A stretch of 64,000 bases of DNA, from assembly GCF_007988905.1 (NCBI RefSeq), contig NZ_BJVA01000010.1, forward strand, positions 25,419 to 89,418, written 5' to 3'. Source of the stretch: Gluconobacter kanchanaburiensis NBRC 103587 (GTDB taxonomy: Bacteria > Pseudomonadota > Alphaproteobacteria > Acetobacterales > Acetobacteraceae). The position numbers and the translations under genes are program-made. Position 1 is the first letter of the stretch; every line of letters starts with the position of its first letter. The notes under the pieces were generated by a model. It worked only from the letters and a program-made list of their open reading frames with translations, was not told the DNA's origin and did no database searches. Shown in pieces: positions 42,903 to 56,503 of the stretch.

Positions 42903-43306
42903 CCCGTCTTTCCGCGATCTTCCTGCTGGCTGGCGTCGCGGCCGCTCCCGCTCTTGTCGCAGCCCCAGCTCACGCGCAGCGCGTGTCCAAGGTTTCGGGT
43001 AAGGCTCTGGGCCAGATGTGCTCCAGCAAGTCCTCCATCGGAATGTGCGATGCCTATCTGTCTGGCCTGATGGATGGTGAAGCCTGGGCCAAGAAATACG
43101 ACAGCTTTGCGCATGATGAATCTGCTCCGGTGGCATTCTGCGTACCAGCCCAGCAGACCGCCCCTCAGGTCCGCGGTCTGGTCGTCGCCTGGCTGCATGC
43201 CCATAACGACGCGCTGGCGGAGCCTGCCGGTAAAGCGGTCTATCGCGCCCTGCATGACACCTATCCGTGCCATGCAGCTTCCGCTCCGGCGGAGGACCAG
43301 AAATGA
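42899..43306 (+). CDS. Exported Rap1a/Tai-like protein embedded in the purine operon
   Basis: 135 residues with a signal peptide (cleavage after APAHA). The mature part has the Rap1a/Tai pattern I recall: a first Cys in LGQMCSSK, then [40 protein letters not shown], and [14 protein letters not shown], i.e. four Cys that could form two disulfides in the periplasm. Known Rap1a proteins are immunity proteins for type VI secretion effectors, but many relatives have no known role. It starts and stops with ATGA overlaps to purS and purQ, so it is tightly co-translated with purine genes. Function here is unknown. Confidence 0.72.
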   Translation: MTRLSAIFLLAGVAAAPALVAAPAHAQRVSKVSGKALGQMCSSKSSIGMCDAYLSGLMDGEAWAKKYDSFAHDESAPVAFCVPAQQTAPQVRGLVVAWLHAHNDALAEPAGKAVYRALHDTYPCHAASAPAEDQK

Positions 43307-44004
43307 AAGCAGGTATCGTCGTATTTCCCGGCACGAACCGGGAGCGCGACATGGTTCATGCCCTGAAGCTGGTTACCGGGCAGACGCCGCGTCTGATCTG
43401 GCACGGAGAGACCTCGCTGGGTGATCTGGATCTCGTCGTGCTGCCGGGCGGTTTCAGCTTCGGGGATTACCTGCGCAGCGGTGCCATGGCCGCACATTCG
43501 CCGATCCTGCGGGACGTCAAGGCGTTCGCGGGCAAAGGCGGTCACGTTCTGGGCGTCTGCAATGGCTTTCAGATCCTGACGGAATCCCATCTTCTGCCGG
43601 GCGCACTGCTACGCAATGCAGGCCTGCGTTTCCTATCGCAGGATTGCCATCTGAAGGTTGAGAACGCGTCGTCGCCCTATACGCAGGGCTGGACGCGCGG
43701 GGATGTATTCCGCGCGCCGCTCGCACATGGTGACGGCAACTACACGGCTTCGCCCGAGACGCTGAAGCGTCTTGAAGGCGAGGGCCGCGTGGCGTTCCGC
43801 TACTGCGGTGCGGATGGAGTGGTTTCGGACGATGACCGCGCCACCAACCCCAACGGGAGCACGCGCTCCATCGCCGGTATCCTGAGCGAAAACGGCCGTG
43901 TCTGTGGCCTGATGCCGCACCCGGAGAACCTGACTGACCCCGAAATCGGCGCAACCGACGGCGTGCCGCTTTTCAAAGGCCTTGTGGAGGCTCTTGTCGG
44001 ATGA
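43303..44004 (+). CDS. purQ: Phosphoribosylformylglycinamidine synthase subunit PurQ
   Basis: 233 residues from the ATG at 43303: [36 protein letters not shown], the nucleophile Cys in [13 protein letters not shown], and the His-Glu pair in [13 protein letters not shown]. It is the glutaminase of the FGAM synthetase complex. The stop overlaps the purL start (ATGA). Confidence 0.96.
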   Translation: MKAGIVVFPGTNRERDMVHALKLVTGQTPRLIWHGETSLGDLDLVVLPGGFSFGDYLRSGAMAAHSPILRDVKAFAGKGGHVLGVCNGFQILTESHLLPGALLRNAGLRFLSQDCHLKVENASSPYTQGWTRGDVFRAPLAHGDGNYTASPETLKRLEGEGRVAFRYCGADGVVSDDDRATNPNGSTRSIAGILSENGRVCGLMPHPENLTDPEIGATDGVPLFKGLVEALVG

Positions 44005-46205
44005 GTGTGACGATTGATGCCCAGCTTGCCCAGTCTTTCGGACTGACCGGCGAGGAATACGACAAGCTTGTCACGATCATGGGGCGGACGCCGAGCTTCA
44101 CGGAGCTTGGGATTTTCTCCGTCATGTGGTCCGAGCACTGCTCCTACAAATCGTCCCGCATCCACCTCAAGACGCTGCCGACCAAGGCGCCTTGGGTTAT
44201 TCATGGGCCGGGCGAGAACGCAGGTGTCGTGGATATTGGTGAGGGTCTGGCTGCCGTCTTCAAGATGGAAAGCCACAACCATCCGTCTTTCATTGAGCCT
44301 TATCAGGGCGCGGCGACGGGCGTCGGCGGCATTCTGCGTGACGTGTTCACGATGGGCGCACGTCCGGTTGCGAACCTCAACGCCCTGCGCTTCGGCGATC
44401 CGAAACATGCAGGAACGCGCCGCATCGTCGATGGCGTCGTCCGTGGCGTTGGTGGTTACGGCAACTGCGTCGGTGTTCCGACCGTGGGTGGCGAGGTCAA
44501 CTTCCACAAGGCCTATGACGGCAATCCGCTCGTCAATGCCATGACGGTCGGTGTAGCCAAACAGGACAAAATCTTCCTGTCGGCTGCGGCTGGCGTGGGC
44601 AATCCGGTCGTGTATGTCGGCTCCAAGACGGGGCGTGACGGCATTCACGGTGCGACCATGTCCTCGGCAGAGTTCGACGAGGAAGCCGCCTCCAAGCGTC
44701 CGACCGTTCAGGTTGGCGATCCGTTCATCGAGAAGCTACTGATTGAGGCCTGCCTCGAACTGATGGCGACCGATGCAATCGTCGCCATTCAGGACATGGG
44801 TGCAGCCGGTCTGACGTCTTCCGCCGTTGAAATGGCGGGCAAGGGCGGCGTTGGCATCGAGCTGAACCTTGACGCCGTTCCGCAGCGCGAGCCGAACATG
44901 TCGGCTTACGAGATGATGCTGTCCGAGAGCCAAGAGCGGATGCTCATGGTTCTCAAGCCCGAACGGACCGAAGTTGCCCGTGCGATCTTCGCGAAGTGGG
45001 AACTGGATTTCGCCATCATCGGTGTGCTGACCGATACGGGCCGCATCACTATCCGCCATAATGGCGAAATTGAAGCCGATATTCCGCTGGCCCCGCTGGC
45101 AGATGAAGCTCCGCTCTATAACCGTCCGACCGTGCCGCTCACGGCACCCGCACGGATCGAGACGCCCGTCGATCCGGAAGGCATCGAGAAGGCGTTACTG
45201 ACGCTGATCGGCTGTCCGGATCTGGCCTCCCGCGCCTGGGTCTGGAACCAGTATGACGGCTCGGTCGGTGGCAACACCGCGCGTCGTCCGGGCGCTGCTG
45301 ATGCGGCTGTTGTGCGCGTTGAAGGGACGCGTCTGGGTCTTGCCCTGACGACGGACTGCACACCACGCTACTGTCAGGCTGACCCGAAGACGGGCGGGGC
45401 CCAGGCTGTGGCCGAAGCATGGCGAAACCTGACAGCAACTGGTGCAACGCCGCTGGCCGTGACGGACAACCTGAACTTCGGCAATCCGGAACGTCCGGAA
45501 ATCATGGCGCAGTTCGCCGATGCCATCAAAGGCATGGGCGATGCCTGCCGTGCGCTCGACTTCCCGGTCGTGAGCGGCAATGTCTCGCTGTATAACGAGA
45601 CGCGCTCCCCGTCCGGTGAGGCACAGGCCATTCTGCCGACGCCTGCGATCGGTGCGCTTGGCGTGCTGGCGGATGCATCGAAGTCCATCGGGCTTTCGAT
45701 GCCCGATGCCCATGATCTGGTGCTGGTCGGCTCCATCCGCGGCGAACTCGGGCAGTCCCTGTGGCTGCGCGAGATCTGCCAGCGTGAAGATGGTGCACCG
45801 CCAGTGGTCGATCTTGCTGTCGAGCGTCGCAACGGTGATTTCGTGCGCAGCCAGATCGGCGCAGGCGCAGTTGCGGCCTGTCACGACATTGCCGATGGCG
45901 GACTGCTGGTGACGGTGGCGGAAATGGTCATGGCAAGCGGCGTTGGCTGCACGCTTGAAGCCGCTCCGACGGATATTGCCGCGCATGCCTTCTGGTTCGG
46001 TGAGGATCAGGGCTGCTATGTTGTAGCAACTTCTGATGGCGCAGCCCTTGTCGCAGCGGCTGAGAAGGCCAATGTTCCGGCAATCCGTCTGGGACGTTCG
46101 GGCGGCAAGGATCTGATCGTGCCAGAAACCGTCAGTGTCAGCGCGGACCATCTCAGCGAGATCAATGCCGCGTTTTTCCCGCGGTTCATGGGTGAGGGAG
46201 CCTGA
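44001..46205 (+). CDS. purL: Phosphoribosylformylglycinamidine synthase subunit PurL (small form)
   Basis: 734 residues, the length of the small PurL that needs PurS and PurQ. Features: [89 protein letters not shown] and [17 protein letters not shown]. It converts FGAR, ATP and ammonia to FGAM. bolA follows six bases later. Confidence 0.97.
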   Translation: MSVTIDAQLAQSFGLTGEEYDKLVTIMGRTPSFTELGIFSVMWSEHCSYKSSRIHLKTLPTKAPWVIHGPGENAGVVDIGEGLAAVFKMESHNHPSFIEPYQGAATGVGGILRDVFTMGARPVANLNALRFGDPKHAGTRRIVDGVVRGVGGYGNCVGVPTVGGEVNFHKAYDGNPLVNAMTVGVAKQDKIFLSAAAGVGNPVVYVGSKTGRDGIHGATMSSAEFDEEAASKRPTVQVGDPFIEKLLIEACLELMATDAIVAIQDMGAAGLTSSAVEMAGKGGVGIELNLDAVPQREPNMSAYEMMLSESQERMLMVLKPERTEVARAIFAKWELDFAIIGVLTDTGRITIRHNGEIEADIPLAPLADEAPLYNRPTVPLTAPARIETPVDPEGIEKALLTLIGCPDLASRAWVWNQYDGSVGGNTARRPGAADAAVVRVEGTRLGLALTTDCTPRYCQADPKTGGAQAVAEAWRNLTATGATPLAVTDNLNFGNPERPEIMAQFADAIKGMGDACRALDFPVVSGNVSLYNETRSPSGEAQAILPTPAIGALGVLADASKSIGLSMPDAHDLVLVGSIRGELGQSLWLREICQREDGAPPVVDLAVERRNGDFVRSQIGAGAVAACHDIADGGLLVTVAEMVMASGVGCTLEAAPTDIAAHAFWFGEDQGCYVVATSDGAALVAAAEKANVPAIRLGRSGGKDLIVPETVSVSADHLSEINAAFFPRFMGEGA

Positions 46206-46210
46206 TTTCC

Positions 46211-46441
46211 ATGCCGATGGCAGCTTCTGAGATCGAACGCACGATCCTTACCGCTATCCCTGACGCCCGGATCGAGATCGAAGATCTCGCCGGGGACGGG
46301 GATCATTACGCCTGCACGGTCACAAGTGAGGCCTTCCGCGGGCTTTCGCGTGTACGCCAGCACAAACTGGTTTATGATGCGTTCGGAACCCGCATGGGCA
46401 CTGAACTGCATGCGATGGCCCTCAAGACGCTCACCCCTTAA
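46211..46441 (+). CDS. bolA: BolA-family protein
   Basis: 76 residues of the BolA/YrbA fold: IERTILTAIPDARIEIEDLA, HYACTVTSEAFRGLSRVRQH with the invariant His region, and ELHAMALKTLTP. BolA proteins bind monothiol glutaredoxins and share a [2Fe-2S] cluster; the glutaredoxin gene lies 87 bases downstream, a widely conserved pairing. Confidence 0.93.
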   Translation: MPMAASEIERTILTAIPDARIEIEDLAGDGDHYACTVTSEAFRGLSRVRQHKLVYDAFGTRMGTELHAMALKTLTP

Positions 46442-46528
46442 GAGCCGGGGCTGACGTCTCTTTTTCCAGACGAACACTGACAGCAGGAGCGGATGGTCTG
46501 TCCGCCCTGCCGAACCAAGGAAAATCCA

Positions 46529-46864
46529 ATGTCCGAAACCGTGTTCCAGCATATCCAGACCCTGATCGACGCCAATCCGGTCATGCTGTTCATGAAGGGT
46601 GACAAGCTCTTCCCGCAGTGTGGCTTCTCCGCGCGCGTGGTCCAGATTCTCAACCATCTTGGCGTTCCGTTTGCTACCTGCAACATCCTTGAGAGCGCTG
46701 AACTGCGTCAGGGTATCAAGGACTTCTCGCAGTGGCCGACCGTGCCGCAGCTTTACATCAAGGGCGAGTTCGTGGGCGGCTGCGATATCGTGACCGACAT
46801 GTATCAGAGCGGCGAGCTTGAGACTCTGCTGACCGAGAAGGGCATCACGACTGCCAACGCCTGA
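46529..46864 (+). CDS. grxD: Monothiol glutaredoxin (Grx4/GrxD type)
   Basis: 111 residues from the ATG at 46529, with AAGGA upstream. MLFMKGDKLFPQCGFSARVV holds the CGFS active site, followed by TVPQLYIKGEFVGGCDIVTD for glutathione binding. It carries iron-sulfur clusters with BolA rather than reducing disulfides. A terminator follows 34 bases after the stop. Confidence 0.95.
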   Translation: MSETVFQHIQTLIDANPVMLFMKGDKLFPQCGFSARVVQILNHLGVPFATCNILESAELRQGIKDFSQWPTVPQLYIKGEFVGGCDIVTDMYQSGELETLLTEKGITTANA

Positions 46865-46898
46865 TTAGCCGCTGCCTGATTCGGGCGTGACTATGGCG

Positions 46899-46923
46899 AA
46901 AAGTGCTGAATTCAGCACTTTTT
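46899..46923 (+). terminator. Terminator after grxD
   Basis: AAAAGTGCTGAA and TTCAGCACTTTT are perfect 12-base arms with a T5 run at the end. It likely ends the pur-bolA-grxD transcript. Confidence 0.88.
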
Positions 46924-47070
46924 AAGCATTGCTCCTGCCACAATTCAGCCATGAAGCAGCGAAAAGTGGCAGGACCTTGATTTTTTTGGAAACTTTCCCA
47001 GCAGGGGTTGCCGGACCCCGAGTTCAGCGCATAGGCTGTCTCCATCAGAACGGGATGGGACACAACGTCA

Positions 47071-47394
47071 ATGGCGCGCAACTGGGTCGGCAGAATTGCT
47101 CTGGGTATCATGGGTGTCGGTATCTGCATGGGGGCAGGCAAAGCCTATGCCCGTCCTGCCATCACCGACTATGAAGCCAGCAAGCTGACCTTCGACGCAT
47201 TGACCGCCACGCCGGTCTATCACCGTTCCGTTTTCCATCATGCACTTGCGCGTCGCAGCACTTCGCACACCGCCGTTGCATGGGCTGGCTCACATGCGAT
47301 GGTTCGCAACGTTGCTTACCGTCCGCATGCCATTTCTCACGCGCGTGTGACGGTTGCCTCCGCCCATCATCACGCCCGCGCCCGTCGCACCTGA
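47071..47394 (+). CDS. Small exported His/Arg-rich basic protein
   Basis: 107 residues: a signal-like N-terminus (VGRIALGIMGVGICMGAGKA, likely cleaved after AYA) and then a basic part with many His, Arg and Ala, ending HARVTVASAHHHARARRT. No family recognised. It has its own region after the grxD terminator. Its small size, high pI and His content resemble the exported His-rich protein at 37 kb in style but not in sequence. Function unknown. Confidence 0.6.
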   Translation: MARNWVGRIALGIMGVGICMGAGKAYARPAITDYEASKLTFDALTATPVYHRSVFHHALARRSTSHTAVAWAGSHAMVRNVAYRPHAISHARVTVASAHHHARARRT

Positions 47395-47398
47395 GCTT

Positions 47399-50224
<2,826 letters not shown>

Positions 50225-50316
50225 GAAGGATCCTCGTTTGAAAGGCGGATTGTTTTTGCCGAGGCAGACAATCTGGGCTAGTCACATGCCGAACTCACCC
50301 TGGAGAATGGACCACG

Positions 50317-51621
50317 ATGTCGGAACACGCCAGCCAGTCCACGCTGAATCGTTTCTTTCATGCCCCCCTCAAGGAGGTTGATGCCGAAGTTGCCACGATC
50401 CTGAACGAAGAGCTGACGCGCCAGCAGGATGGCATCGAGCTCATCGCTTCGGAGAACATGGCCTCTTTCGCAGTCATGGAAGCACAGGGTTCAGTGCTGA
50501 CGAACAAGTATGCGGAAGGCCTTCCGGGTAAGCGCTATTACGGCGGGTGCGTGGATGTGGACCGCGTTGAGAACCTCGCCATCGAGCGTCTGAAAAAGAT
50601 GTTCGGCGCAGAGTTCGCAAACGTGCAGCCGCATTCCGGTGCCAATGCCAATCAGGCGGCCTTCATGGCGCTGGCCAAGCCGGGGGATACAATTCTTGGC
50701 CTGAGCCTTGCCGCTGGTGGACATCTGACGCACGGCGCAGCTCCGAACTATTCGGGCAAGTGGTTCAACTCCGTACAGTATGGCGTGCGCGCTGAAGATG
50801 GTCTGATCGATTACGACCAGATGGAAGCGCTGGCCCGCGAGCACAAGCCGAAGATCATCGTGGCTGGCAGTTCTGCCTATCCGCGCGTCATCGACTTCGC
50901 CCGGTTCCGCAAAATCGCCGATGAAGTCGGTGCGTATCTGATGGTGGACATGGCGCATTTTGCCGGTCTGGTAGCCGCTGGTCTGTATCCGAACCCGGTT
51001 CCAGTTGCGGACATCACGACATCCACGACGCACAAAACGCTGCGTGGCCCGCGTGGTGGCATCATCCTGACGAACGATCCGGAACTAGCGAAGAAGGTGA
51101 ACTCCGCCGTATTCCCCGGTCTGCAGGGCGGCCCGCTCATGCATGTCATCGCAGGCAAGGCGGTTGCGTTTGGCGAAGCACTTTCGGACGAGTTCAAGGA
51201 CTATCAGAAGCGTGTTCTCGCCAATGCCCGCGCTCTGGCGGACGAGCTTCAGAACCGTGGCTTCGACATCGTCACAGGCGGCACGGACAGCCATCTGATC
51301 CTTGTCGATCTGCGTCCGAAGAAGGTAACGGGCAAGCTGGCCGAAGCCATTCTGGAACGTGCCGGCATTACGGCGAACAAAAATGCCATTCCGTTCGATC
51401 CGGAAAAGCCCTTCGTGACCTCCGGCATCCGTCTGGGCAGCCCGGCGGCAACAGCACGGGGATTTGGAGAAGCCGAGTTCCGCGAAGTCGGTCGCATGAT
51501 CGACGAAGTGCTGACAGCAGCTCTTGAGGAAGAAAACTCAGAAGCCGTCACGGCCCGCGTACATGAAGAAGTAAAGGCCCTGTGCCGTCGCTTCCCGATC
51601 TATGACCGTGCCTCAGCTTAA
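50317..51621 (+). CDS. glyA: Serine hydroxymethyltransferase
   Basis: 434 residues. [59 protein letters not shown], the PLP Lys in [15 protein letters not shown], and GQGGPLMH-type [20 protein letters not shown]. It interconverts serine and glycine and feeds one-carbon folate, which the purine operon consumes. The stop TAA is part of a TTAA shared with the convergent gene. Confidence 0.97.
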   Translation: MSEHASQSTLNRFFHAPLKEVDAEVATILNEELTRQQDGIELIASENMASFAVMEAQGSVLTNKYAEGLPGKRYYGGCVDVDRVENLAIERLKKMFGAEFANVQPHSGANANQAAFMALAKPGDTILGLSLAAGGHLTHGAAPNYSGKWFNSVQYGVRAEDGLIDYDQMEALAREHKPKIIVAGSSAYPRVIDFARFRKIADEVGAYLMVDMAHFAGLVAAGLYPNPVPVADITTSTTHKTLRGPRGGIILTNDPELAKKVNSAVFPGLQGGPLMHVIAGKAVAFGEALSDEFKDYQKRVLANARALADELQNRGFDIVTGGTDSHLILVDLRPKKVTGKLAEAILERAGITANKNAIPFDPEKPFVTSGIRLGSPAATARGFGEAEFREVGRMIDEVLTAALEEENSEAVTARVHEEVKALCRRFPIYDRASA

Positions 51622-52694
51622 GATCTGAGCGGTGCTGCGGTTCGTCTGGCGAGACGGACCGCGAGCTGCCCCCGACGGGGGCGAAGATTGGGCATGATCA
51701 GCATACACTCATCATAAGGGGTGTAAATCAGATCTTCTCCATCATGGGCGAGAGGTGTTCCCGCCTTTGGGATTATCACTCCACCTTCCCAAGATTGCAC
51801 AAAACTGAAATCGGTATGACGGGCAATAATGTTGTCAGTGACGACGGCCAATTCAGCCTCCCTGGTCGCGTCTGTCGCCTGTCCGCGCAGATGGATTGTT
51901 TCTGCCTGTGCTATCAGGCGCATTATCGCATTTTCCATGACCTGAACGGTCGCGGGTTCCCAATGAGAACCGGCTTCCAGAAGACAGCTTCGTCCGGTGC
52001 CTCCTGCTGCCATGAAATGGGCATGTTCTATCAGGCGTGAGCCCCCCTGATGTCCCAGATCAGTCAGAACGGTCGGCGGCAGATTGTCTCCCTCAGCCAG
52101 TGCACAACCAAGTTCCACCGACCGCTGGCGCGGAGGTACGATAAAAAGCGGCTCTGAAGGCCAAAGTGTGGAATGCAGGTCCAGAAGAAGGTCCGCGCGA
52201 GCAATCAGAGGTTGAAGCACTCTGGCACGGTCGAGTTCAACGGAATGATCGCGTCCAGCCAGACGTGTAGGATGCCACAAGCGATTGAGATCCTCATCCA
52301 CGTGCCGGGCCAGCACAGGATCCGTCGCATCAAAACGATCAAAGGCGTGAAGGTTGGCTAGGATGAGTGTCAGTCTGCCCGCAGACGGTACCAGCTCCCG
52401 TCTGCGAAAATTTTCGAGCGCCCATCCTCCAGCATACTCATTTCCATGGACCATGGCCGTGACGACGATTTCCGGTCCCGTATGTCCCGAATCGAAGATC
52501 CAGACGCCGGAAATACCGGAAGGAGGCTGCCGCCACTCGGAAAGGTCCGGAACAGGCAATGCAACCCTAAAAGTGACGGGGGGACGTCCTATTCCCGGAA
52601 GGGTCTCCGACAGACGGGGCTGACGGATCCGGATCGGATGGTGTCGCTGGCCCGCCTTGCAGCTCATGATCCCCGACAGCCTCCGGAAAACCAT
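51618..52694 (-). CDS. Succinylglutamate desuccinylase/aspartoacylase-like zinc hydrolase
   Basis: 358 residues. The zinc site is visible as [20 protein letters not shown] (His, Glu) and [17 protein letters not shown] (His), with [10 protein letters not shown] in between, the M14-like aspartoacylase pattern. It ends with [20 protein letters not shown]. Members remove acyl groups from amino acids or act on related amides; substrate unknown. The first 30-40 residues are not conserved and the start (52694 or an internal ATG near 52667) is uncertain. Confidence 0.82.
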   Translation of the reverse strand: MVFRRLSGIMSCKAGQRHHPIRIRQPRLSETLPGIGRPPVTFRVALPVPDLSEWRQPPSGISGVWIFDSGHTGPEIVVTAMVHGNEYAGGWALENFRRRELVPSAGRLTLILANLHAFDRFDATDPVLARHVDEDLNRLWHPTRLAGRDHSVELDRARVLQPLIARADLLLDLHSTLWPSEPLFIVPPRQRSVELGCALAEGDNLPPTVLTDLGHQGGSRLIEHAHFMAAGGTGRSCLLEAGSHWEPATVQVMENAIMRLIAQAETIHLRGQATDATREAELAVVTDNIIARHTDFSFVQSWEGGVIIPKAGTPLAHDGEDLIYTPYDECMLIMPNLRPRRGQLAVRLARRTAAPLRS

Positions 52695-52979
52695 TTTCCT
52701 GACATGCCACAGGCTGTCCCGCGTTCCGGACGCGTTTGCGGCAGAGCCATTCCTGCGTTACCGAGGATAGTACGTGGATCGGTCATGGCGAGTAGTGTAA
52801 GCACGTTCGGGACGGGTCGCCAGAGAGGGAATGACGCCTTTTTCTTCATCGGCTCCTGAAAAGTGTCTCATTTCGCCGAGGGTCCGTTGGCGCGTCCATT
52901 GTCAGTTATCCGCACGATGTCCCACAGATTAAGAGCGCCGCTGGCCCCAAATTGCGGGGAAAACGGCACCCATGAAACG

Positions 52980-54176
52980 ATGACAAAGCGGTCACTCTCC
53001 ATTTTTCACAAAGTATGGCAAATGCTTCCAGCACGGCTGCGACGCCAGTTCTTTGCCCGTGTTACAGCGCTCGCAGTTCCGCCCGTCCGGCCGTTTCCTG
53101 CCATATTAGCCCATGGCATCATCATAGCTGGTGAGTTCAGTCGAAGCTCCGGGCTGGGTGAGGGGGCGAGACTGATGGTCAAAGCGCTTCGCGATATGAA
53201 TATCCCCTGTGCGACATGGGATATTGATCGGCGTGTGCTGGAAGGTAACCATACAGGACCCGCCGCACCGCTGGTCATGCATGTGAATGCGCCGATGCTG
53301 CCTTATGCCCAGCTTTTCATGCCGCGCTCCCTTCGGACAGGGCGAAGGATCGTTGGATACTGGGCCTGGGAGCTCGAAGTCGTGCCGCAAACCTGGCGTC
53401 CGGCCCGCAGGCATGTTCATGAAATATGGGCACCATCACATTTTACAGCCAATGCACTGCGCACCCTCGGACGGAAAGTGCGGGTTGTCGAACATCCTCT
53501 GGGGCTCGCCGGGCAGCAGCCCTCCCTGCGAAACCGGGAGTCATTCGGGCTGCCAGAAGACTGTGTGATCGTTCTGGTGTCGTTCAGTCTGTCTTCAAGC
53601 ATGGTCCGAAAAAGCCCTGTCGAGTCCATAAGGGCCTTCCGAAACGCATTTGGTGACCGGCAGGACAGGCTTCTGATCCTGAAGATCGGGCATACCGAGC
53701 ACTATTCACATGACCTCGGAATGATTGAAGAACTCGTAAAAGATGTGCCCAACATCCGTATTCTTACGGAGGATCTGACCGGACCGGACCGGCTGGCACT
53801 GACGGCCTGCGCAGATATTGTTTTGTCCCTGCACCGCAGCGAGGGTTTTGGACTGGTTGTTGCGGAGGCCATGTCATTAGGACGTTGTGTCGTGGCGACC
53901 GACTGGTCTGCGACAACCGAATTTCTGGATCTGACCTGTGGGCTGCCAGTAGCCTATACGCTGGTTCCCGCCCATGATCCGCGCGGAATCTGGGAGATGC
54001 CGGAAACGGACTGGGCACTCCCTGACATCGATTCCGCCGCGCAGGCTCTGCGACGTGCCGCGGATGATCCGGATCTGCGGGCGCGACTTGGCGAAAATGC
54101 TGAAAAGCGGATCAAGGCGCGATTGAACGGAGAAACGCTCATGACCGCTGTGAGAGCCATCGGGGTAGCAGGATGA
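52980..54176 (+). CDS. GT4-family glycosyltransferase
   Basis: 398 residues from the ATG at 52980; in-frame ATGs at 52917 and 52863 are possible. GT-B fold: an N-terminal part with HGIIIAGEFSRSSGLGEGAR, IVGYWAWELEVVPQTWRP, then the C-terminal donor domain with RILTEDLTGPDRLALTACAD, LSLHRSEGFGLVVAEAMSLG (the EX7E motif) and VVATDWSATTEF. It transfers sugar to an envelope or secreted glycan (inference). It overlaps the next glycosyltransferase by four bases (ATGA). Confidence 0.88.
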   Translation: MTKRSLSIFHKVWQMLPARLRRQFFARVTALAVPPVRPFPAILAHGIIIAGEFSRSSGLGEGARLMVKALRDMNIPCATWDIDRRVLEGNHTGPAAPLVMHVNAPMLPYAQLFMPRSLRTGRRIVGYWAWELEVVPQTWRPARRHVHEIWAPSHFTANALRTLGRKVRVVEHPLGLAGQQPSLRNRESFGLPEDCVIVLVSFSLSSSMVRKSPVESIRAFRNAFGDRQDRLLILKIGHTEHYSHDLGMIEELVKDVPNIRILTEDLTGPDRLALTACADIVLSLHRSEGFGLVVAEAMSLGRCVVATDWSATTEFLDLTCGLPVAYTLVPAHDPRGIWEMPETDWALPDIDSAAQALRRAADDPDLRARLGENAEKRIKARLNGETLMTAVRAIGVAG

Positions 54177-55249
54177 CAAAGCCTGCACAGCGCATTCTGG
54201 TGTGGCAGTGGGGAAGGCGGGGTGCAGGTCCGCGAATCGCTGTTGATCTCGCCGATGGCCTCGGGCGTATTGAAGGAAAGCATGTCCTGCTGTGTCTGTC
54301 CGATCGGGCGGAGATCCTTCGCAGTCACGATGCCCCCGCCGCCGTGGTGAAAGTGCCGACTTACGGATCGTTCTGGGGACTTCTGGGACGCCTCGTAACG
54401 TCTCCGTGGCTTGGACTGCGTCTCACACGGATTGTCAGAGATTTCAGGCCGGATCTTACGATCTGTGCCATGCCGGGTCCGCTGGACCTTCTGATGGTGC
54501 AGGTTCTGAAACGGTTCGGAACAAAAATCGTGGTCATCGTTCATGACGCGCATCCCCACCCGGGCGATGGATATCCGTTTCAGGCAACCCTTCAGAATGC
54601 GCTGATCCGACAGGCCGATCAGATCGTTACCTTGAGTCGCCACGTCGCAGAGGCGATGATGGCGGGGGACCCGGCACCCGACCGCCCTGTAATGGCGTTT
54701 GCGCATCCACCCTTTATCGGCGCTTCATCCACGAATCCTTTCGCACATGATGGCCCCCCGAGACTCCTGATGTTCGGGCGCCTGCTGCCCTATAAGGGGC
54801 TGGACCTTCTCGCGCAGGCTCTTCCCTGTCTTGCGCACCCTTTCGAATGCCGGGTTGTTGGCGAGGGGCCCGACAGCCCCGAGCTGCGGATGCTTTCTGC
54901 AATTCGTCACGTGACTGTCGAAAACCGCTGGGTTCCGGAAGACGAATTACCGGGCCTCGTGGAGTGGGCGGACATCGTGGTGCTGCCCTACCGTGAAGCA
55001 TCCCAGAGCGGAGTGGGCGCCATGGCCATTGCCAGTGGACGCCATGTCGTGGCCACACGTGTGGGCGGCCTCGTGGAACAGTTTTCCGCAGACACACAGG
55101 CCGTGCTCTGTGAGCCAGACCCGGCTTCGATTGCGAATGCCCTGTCTACGGTTCTTAAAGCGCCTCCTGCCATGCGGCCGCGCGTCGACAGAAGGCATGA
55201 GTGGGAAAAACTGGCGAGGGCGATTCTGGCAGGAACTGGAACGGCTTAA
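54173..55249 (+). CDS. GT4-family glycosyltransferase
   Basis: 358 residues. The N-terminal domain begins RILVWQWGRRGAGPRIAVDL and holds LTICAMPGPLDLLMVQVLKR; the C-terminal domain has LLMFGRLLPYKGLDLLAQAL, RVVGEGPDSPELRML and VVLPYREASQSGVGAMAIA (EX7E-like region with the first Glu). It forms a coupled pair with the preceding transferase. The ending TTAA is shared with the convergent helicase gene. Acceptor and sugar unknown. Confidence 0.88.
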   Translation: MTKPAQRILVWQWGRRGAGPRIAVDLADGLGRIEGKHVLLCLSDRAEILRSHDAPAAVVKVPTYGSFWGLLGRLVTSPWLGLRLTRIVRDFRPDLTICAMPGPLDLLMVQVLKRFGTKIVVIVHDAHPHPGDGYPFQATLQNALIRQADQIVTLSRHVAEAMMAGDPAPDRPVMAFAHPPFIGASSTNPFAHDGPPRLLMFGRLLPYKGLDLLAQALPCLAHPFECRVVGEGPDSPELRMLSAIRHVTVENRWVPEDELPGLVEWADIVVLPYREASQSGVGAMAIASGRHVVATRVGGLVEQFSADTQAVLCEPDPASIANALSTVLKAPPAMRPRVDRRHEWEKLARAILAGTGTA

Positions 55250-56442
55250 CGATCCAACGACTCCTCCGTTGCGATCCGGACCTTGTAACCAATGTGTTTT
55301 TCGACGTCCCGCAGGAATGTGCGTTCATCAATATTGATAAGGGAGAACGCGACCCCCTTGCGACCTGCACGGGCGGTCCGTCCGATTCGGTGGACGTAGG
55401 CTTCAGGCGTTTCCGGCATGTCCATATTGATGACGAGATCGACATCCGGGATATCGAGCCCCCGTGATGCAATATCGGTCGTGACGAGTACCGGAACCCG
55501 TCCCTGACGGAAAAGATCCAGCGCCTTGTTGCGCGCTCCCTGCGTGCGGTCACCATGCAGGGTCTCGACCCGCAGGCCGTGCCGTCGCAACACACGGGAA
55601 AGAGCATCCACCGTGTTTTTCGTTCGGGCAAAAACGATACTGCGGCCTTCGAAATGCTTTAAAAGGCGTGCGACCGTTTCCGGCTTGTCATCCTTCTCAA
55701 CAAAAATCGCACGCTGCCGGATGGTTTTGGGCGTGAACGACTCGGCGGCGACCTCCACCCGCACCGGGTCCCGCGTCACGCGTTTCGCGAGATCCATTAC
55801 AGGCTCGGGCAGCGTGGCCGAACAGAACACTGTCTGGGGCGGGACATCAGGGAAATAGGGGATCAGCGCGGTCATGCTGGCCGAGAAATCCTCGTCCAGC
55901 AGCCGATCAGCCTCGTCCAGCACAAGATAGTTCAGATGTTCGAGCACGAGATCCGCCTGCATGACCAGGTCCAGCAAGCGGCCATGCGTGGCAACCACGA
56001 TATCGACGCCGTCACTGACGGAGCGAACCTGCTGTTCGCGGGAGGTCCCTCCGCAGATGACACGTGTTTTGAGCGAGAGCCTGCGACCCAGTTGCCGGCA
56101 GACTGCTGCTGTCTGCGCGGCAAGCTCTCGCGTAGGCTCCAGAATAAGGGCACGCGGCCCCGGAGCAGGCCCCGCCTCTTCAAGTTTCTGAAGCATGGGG
56201 AGAACGAACGCAGCTGTCTTGCCGCTTCCCGTCTGGGAACCGACCAGAACGTCCTTTCCTTCCAGCAGCGGCGGAATGGCTTGAGCCTGAATCAGACTTG
56301 GCCGTTTATGCCCCGCCTGAGCGAGGGTTGCCAGTAATGGAGCAATCAGCCCCAGTTCCTCAAATCCGGGAACGGGAGCAGCCGGGGTGGCAACCGAAGG
56401 GGCAGGGCGCGTCTCGGCGCGCGTCTGAGGAGGCGTTGTCAT
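55246..56442 (-). CDS. DEAD-box ATP-dependent RNA helicase
   Basis: 398 residues from the ATG at 56442. Helicase motifs in order: FEELGLIAPLLATLAQAGHK with the Q motif, VGSQTGSGKTAA (I), LEPTRELAAQ (Ia), LVLDEADRLLDEDF (II), FCSATLPEPV (III), SIVFARTKNTVD (IV), TTDIASRGLDIPDVDLVIN (V), HRIGRTARAGRKG (VI). No C-terminal extension, so it is a minimal core helicase unlike RhlE or DeaD with long tails. It unwinds RNA duplexes. It diverges from the ELM1 gene with 61 bases between starts. Confidence 0.93.
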   Translation of the reverse strand: MTTPPQTRAETRPAPSVATPAAPVPGFEELGLIAPLLATLAQAGHKRPSLIQAQAIPPLLEGKDVLVGSQTGSGKTAAFVLPMLQKLEEAGPAPGPRALILEPTRELAAQTAAVCRQLGRRLSLKTRVICGGTSREQQVRSVSDGVDIVVATHGRLLDLVMQADLVLEHLNYLVLDEADRLLDEDFSASMTALIPYFPDVPPQTVFCSATLPEPVMDLAKRVTRDPVRVEVAAESFTPKTIRQRAIFVEKDDKPETVARLLKHFEGRSIVFARTKNTVDALSRVLRRHGLRVETLHGDRTQGARNKALDLFRQGRVPVLVTTDIASRGLDIPDVDLVINMDMPETPEAYVHRIGRTARAGRKGVAFSLINIDERTFLRDVEKHIGYKVRIATEESLDR

Positions 56443-56503
56443 ACGCGCTTCTTGCCAAATTTCTCGCAGTTCGGGAAACACCTTCTTTTCAGGGAGGTCC
56501 TTC

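Noticed and set aside
52664..52849. 61-codon minus-strand frame ahead of the aspartoacylase-like gene
   Set aside because: No recognisable motif, overlaps the next gene's start and may simply be leader sequence.
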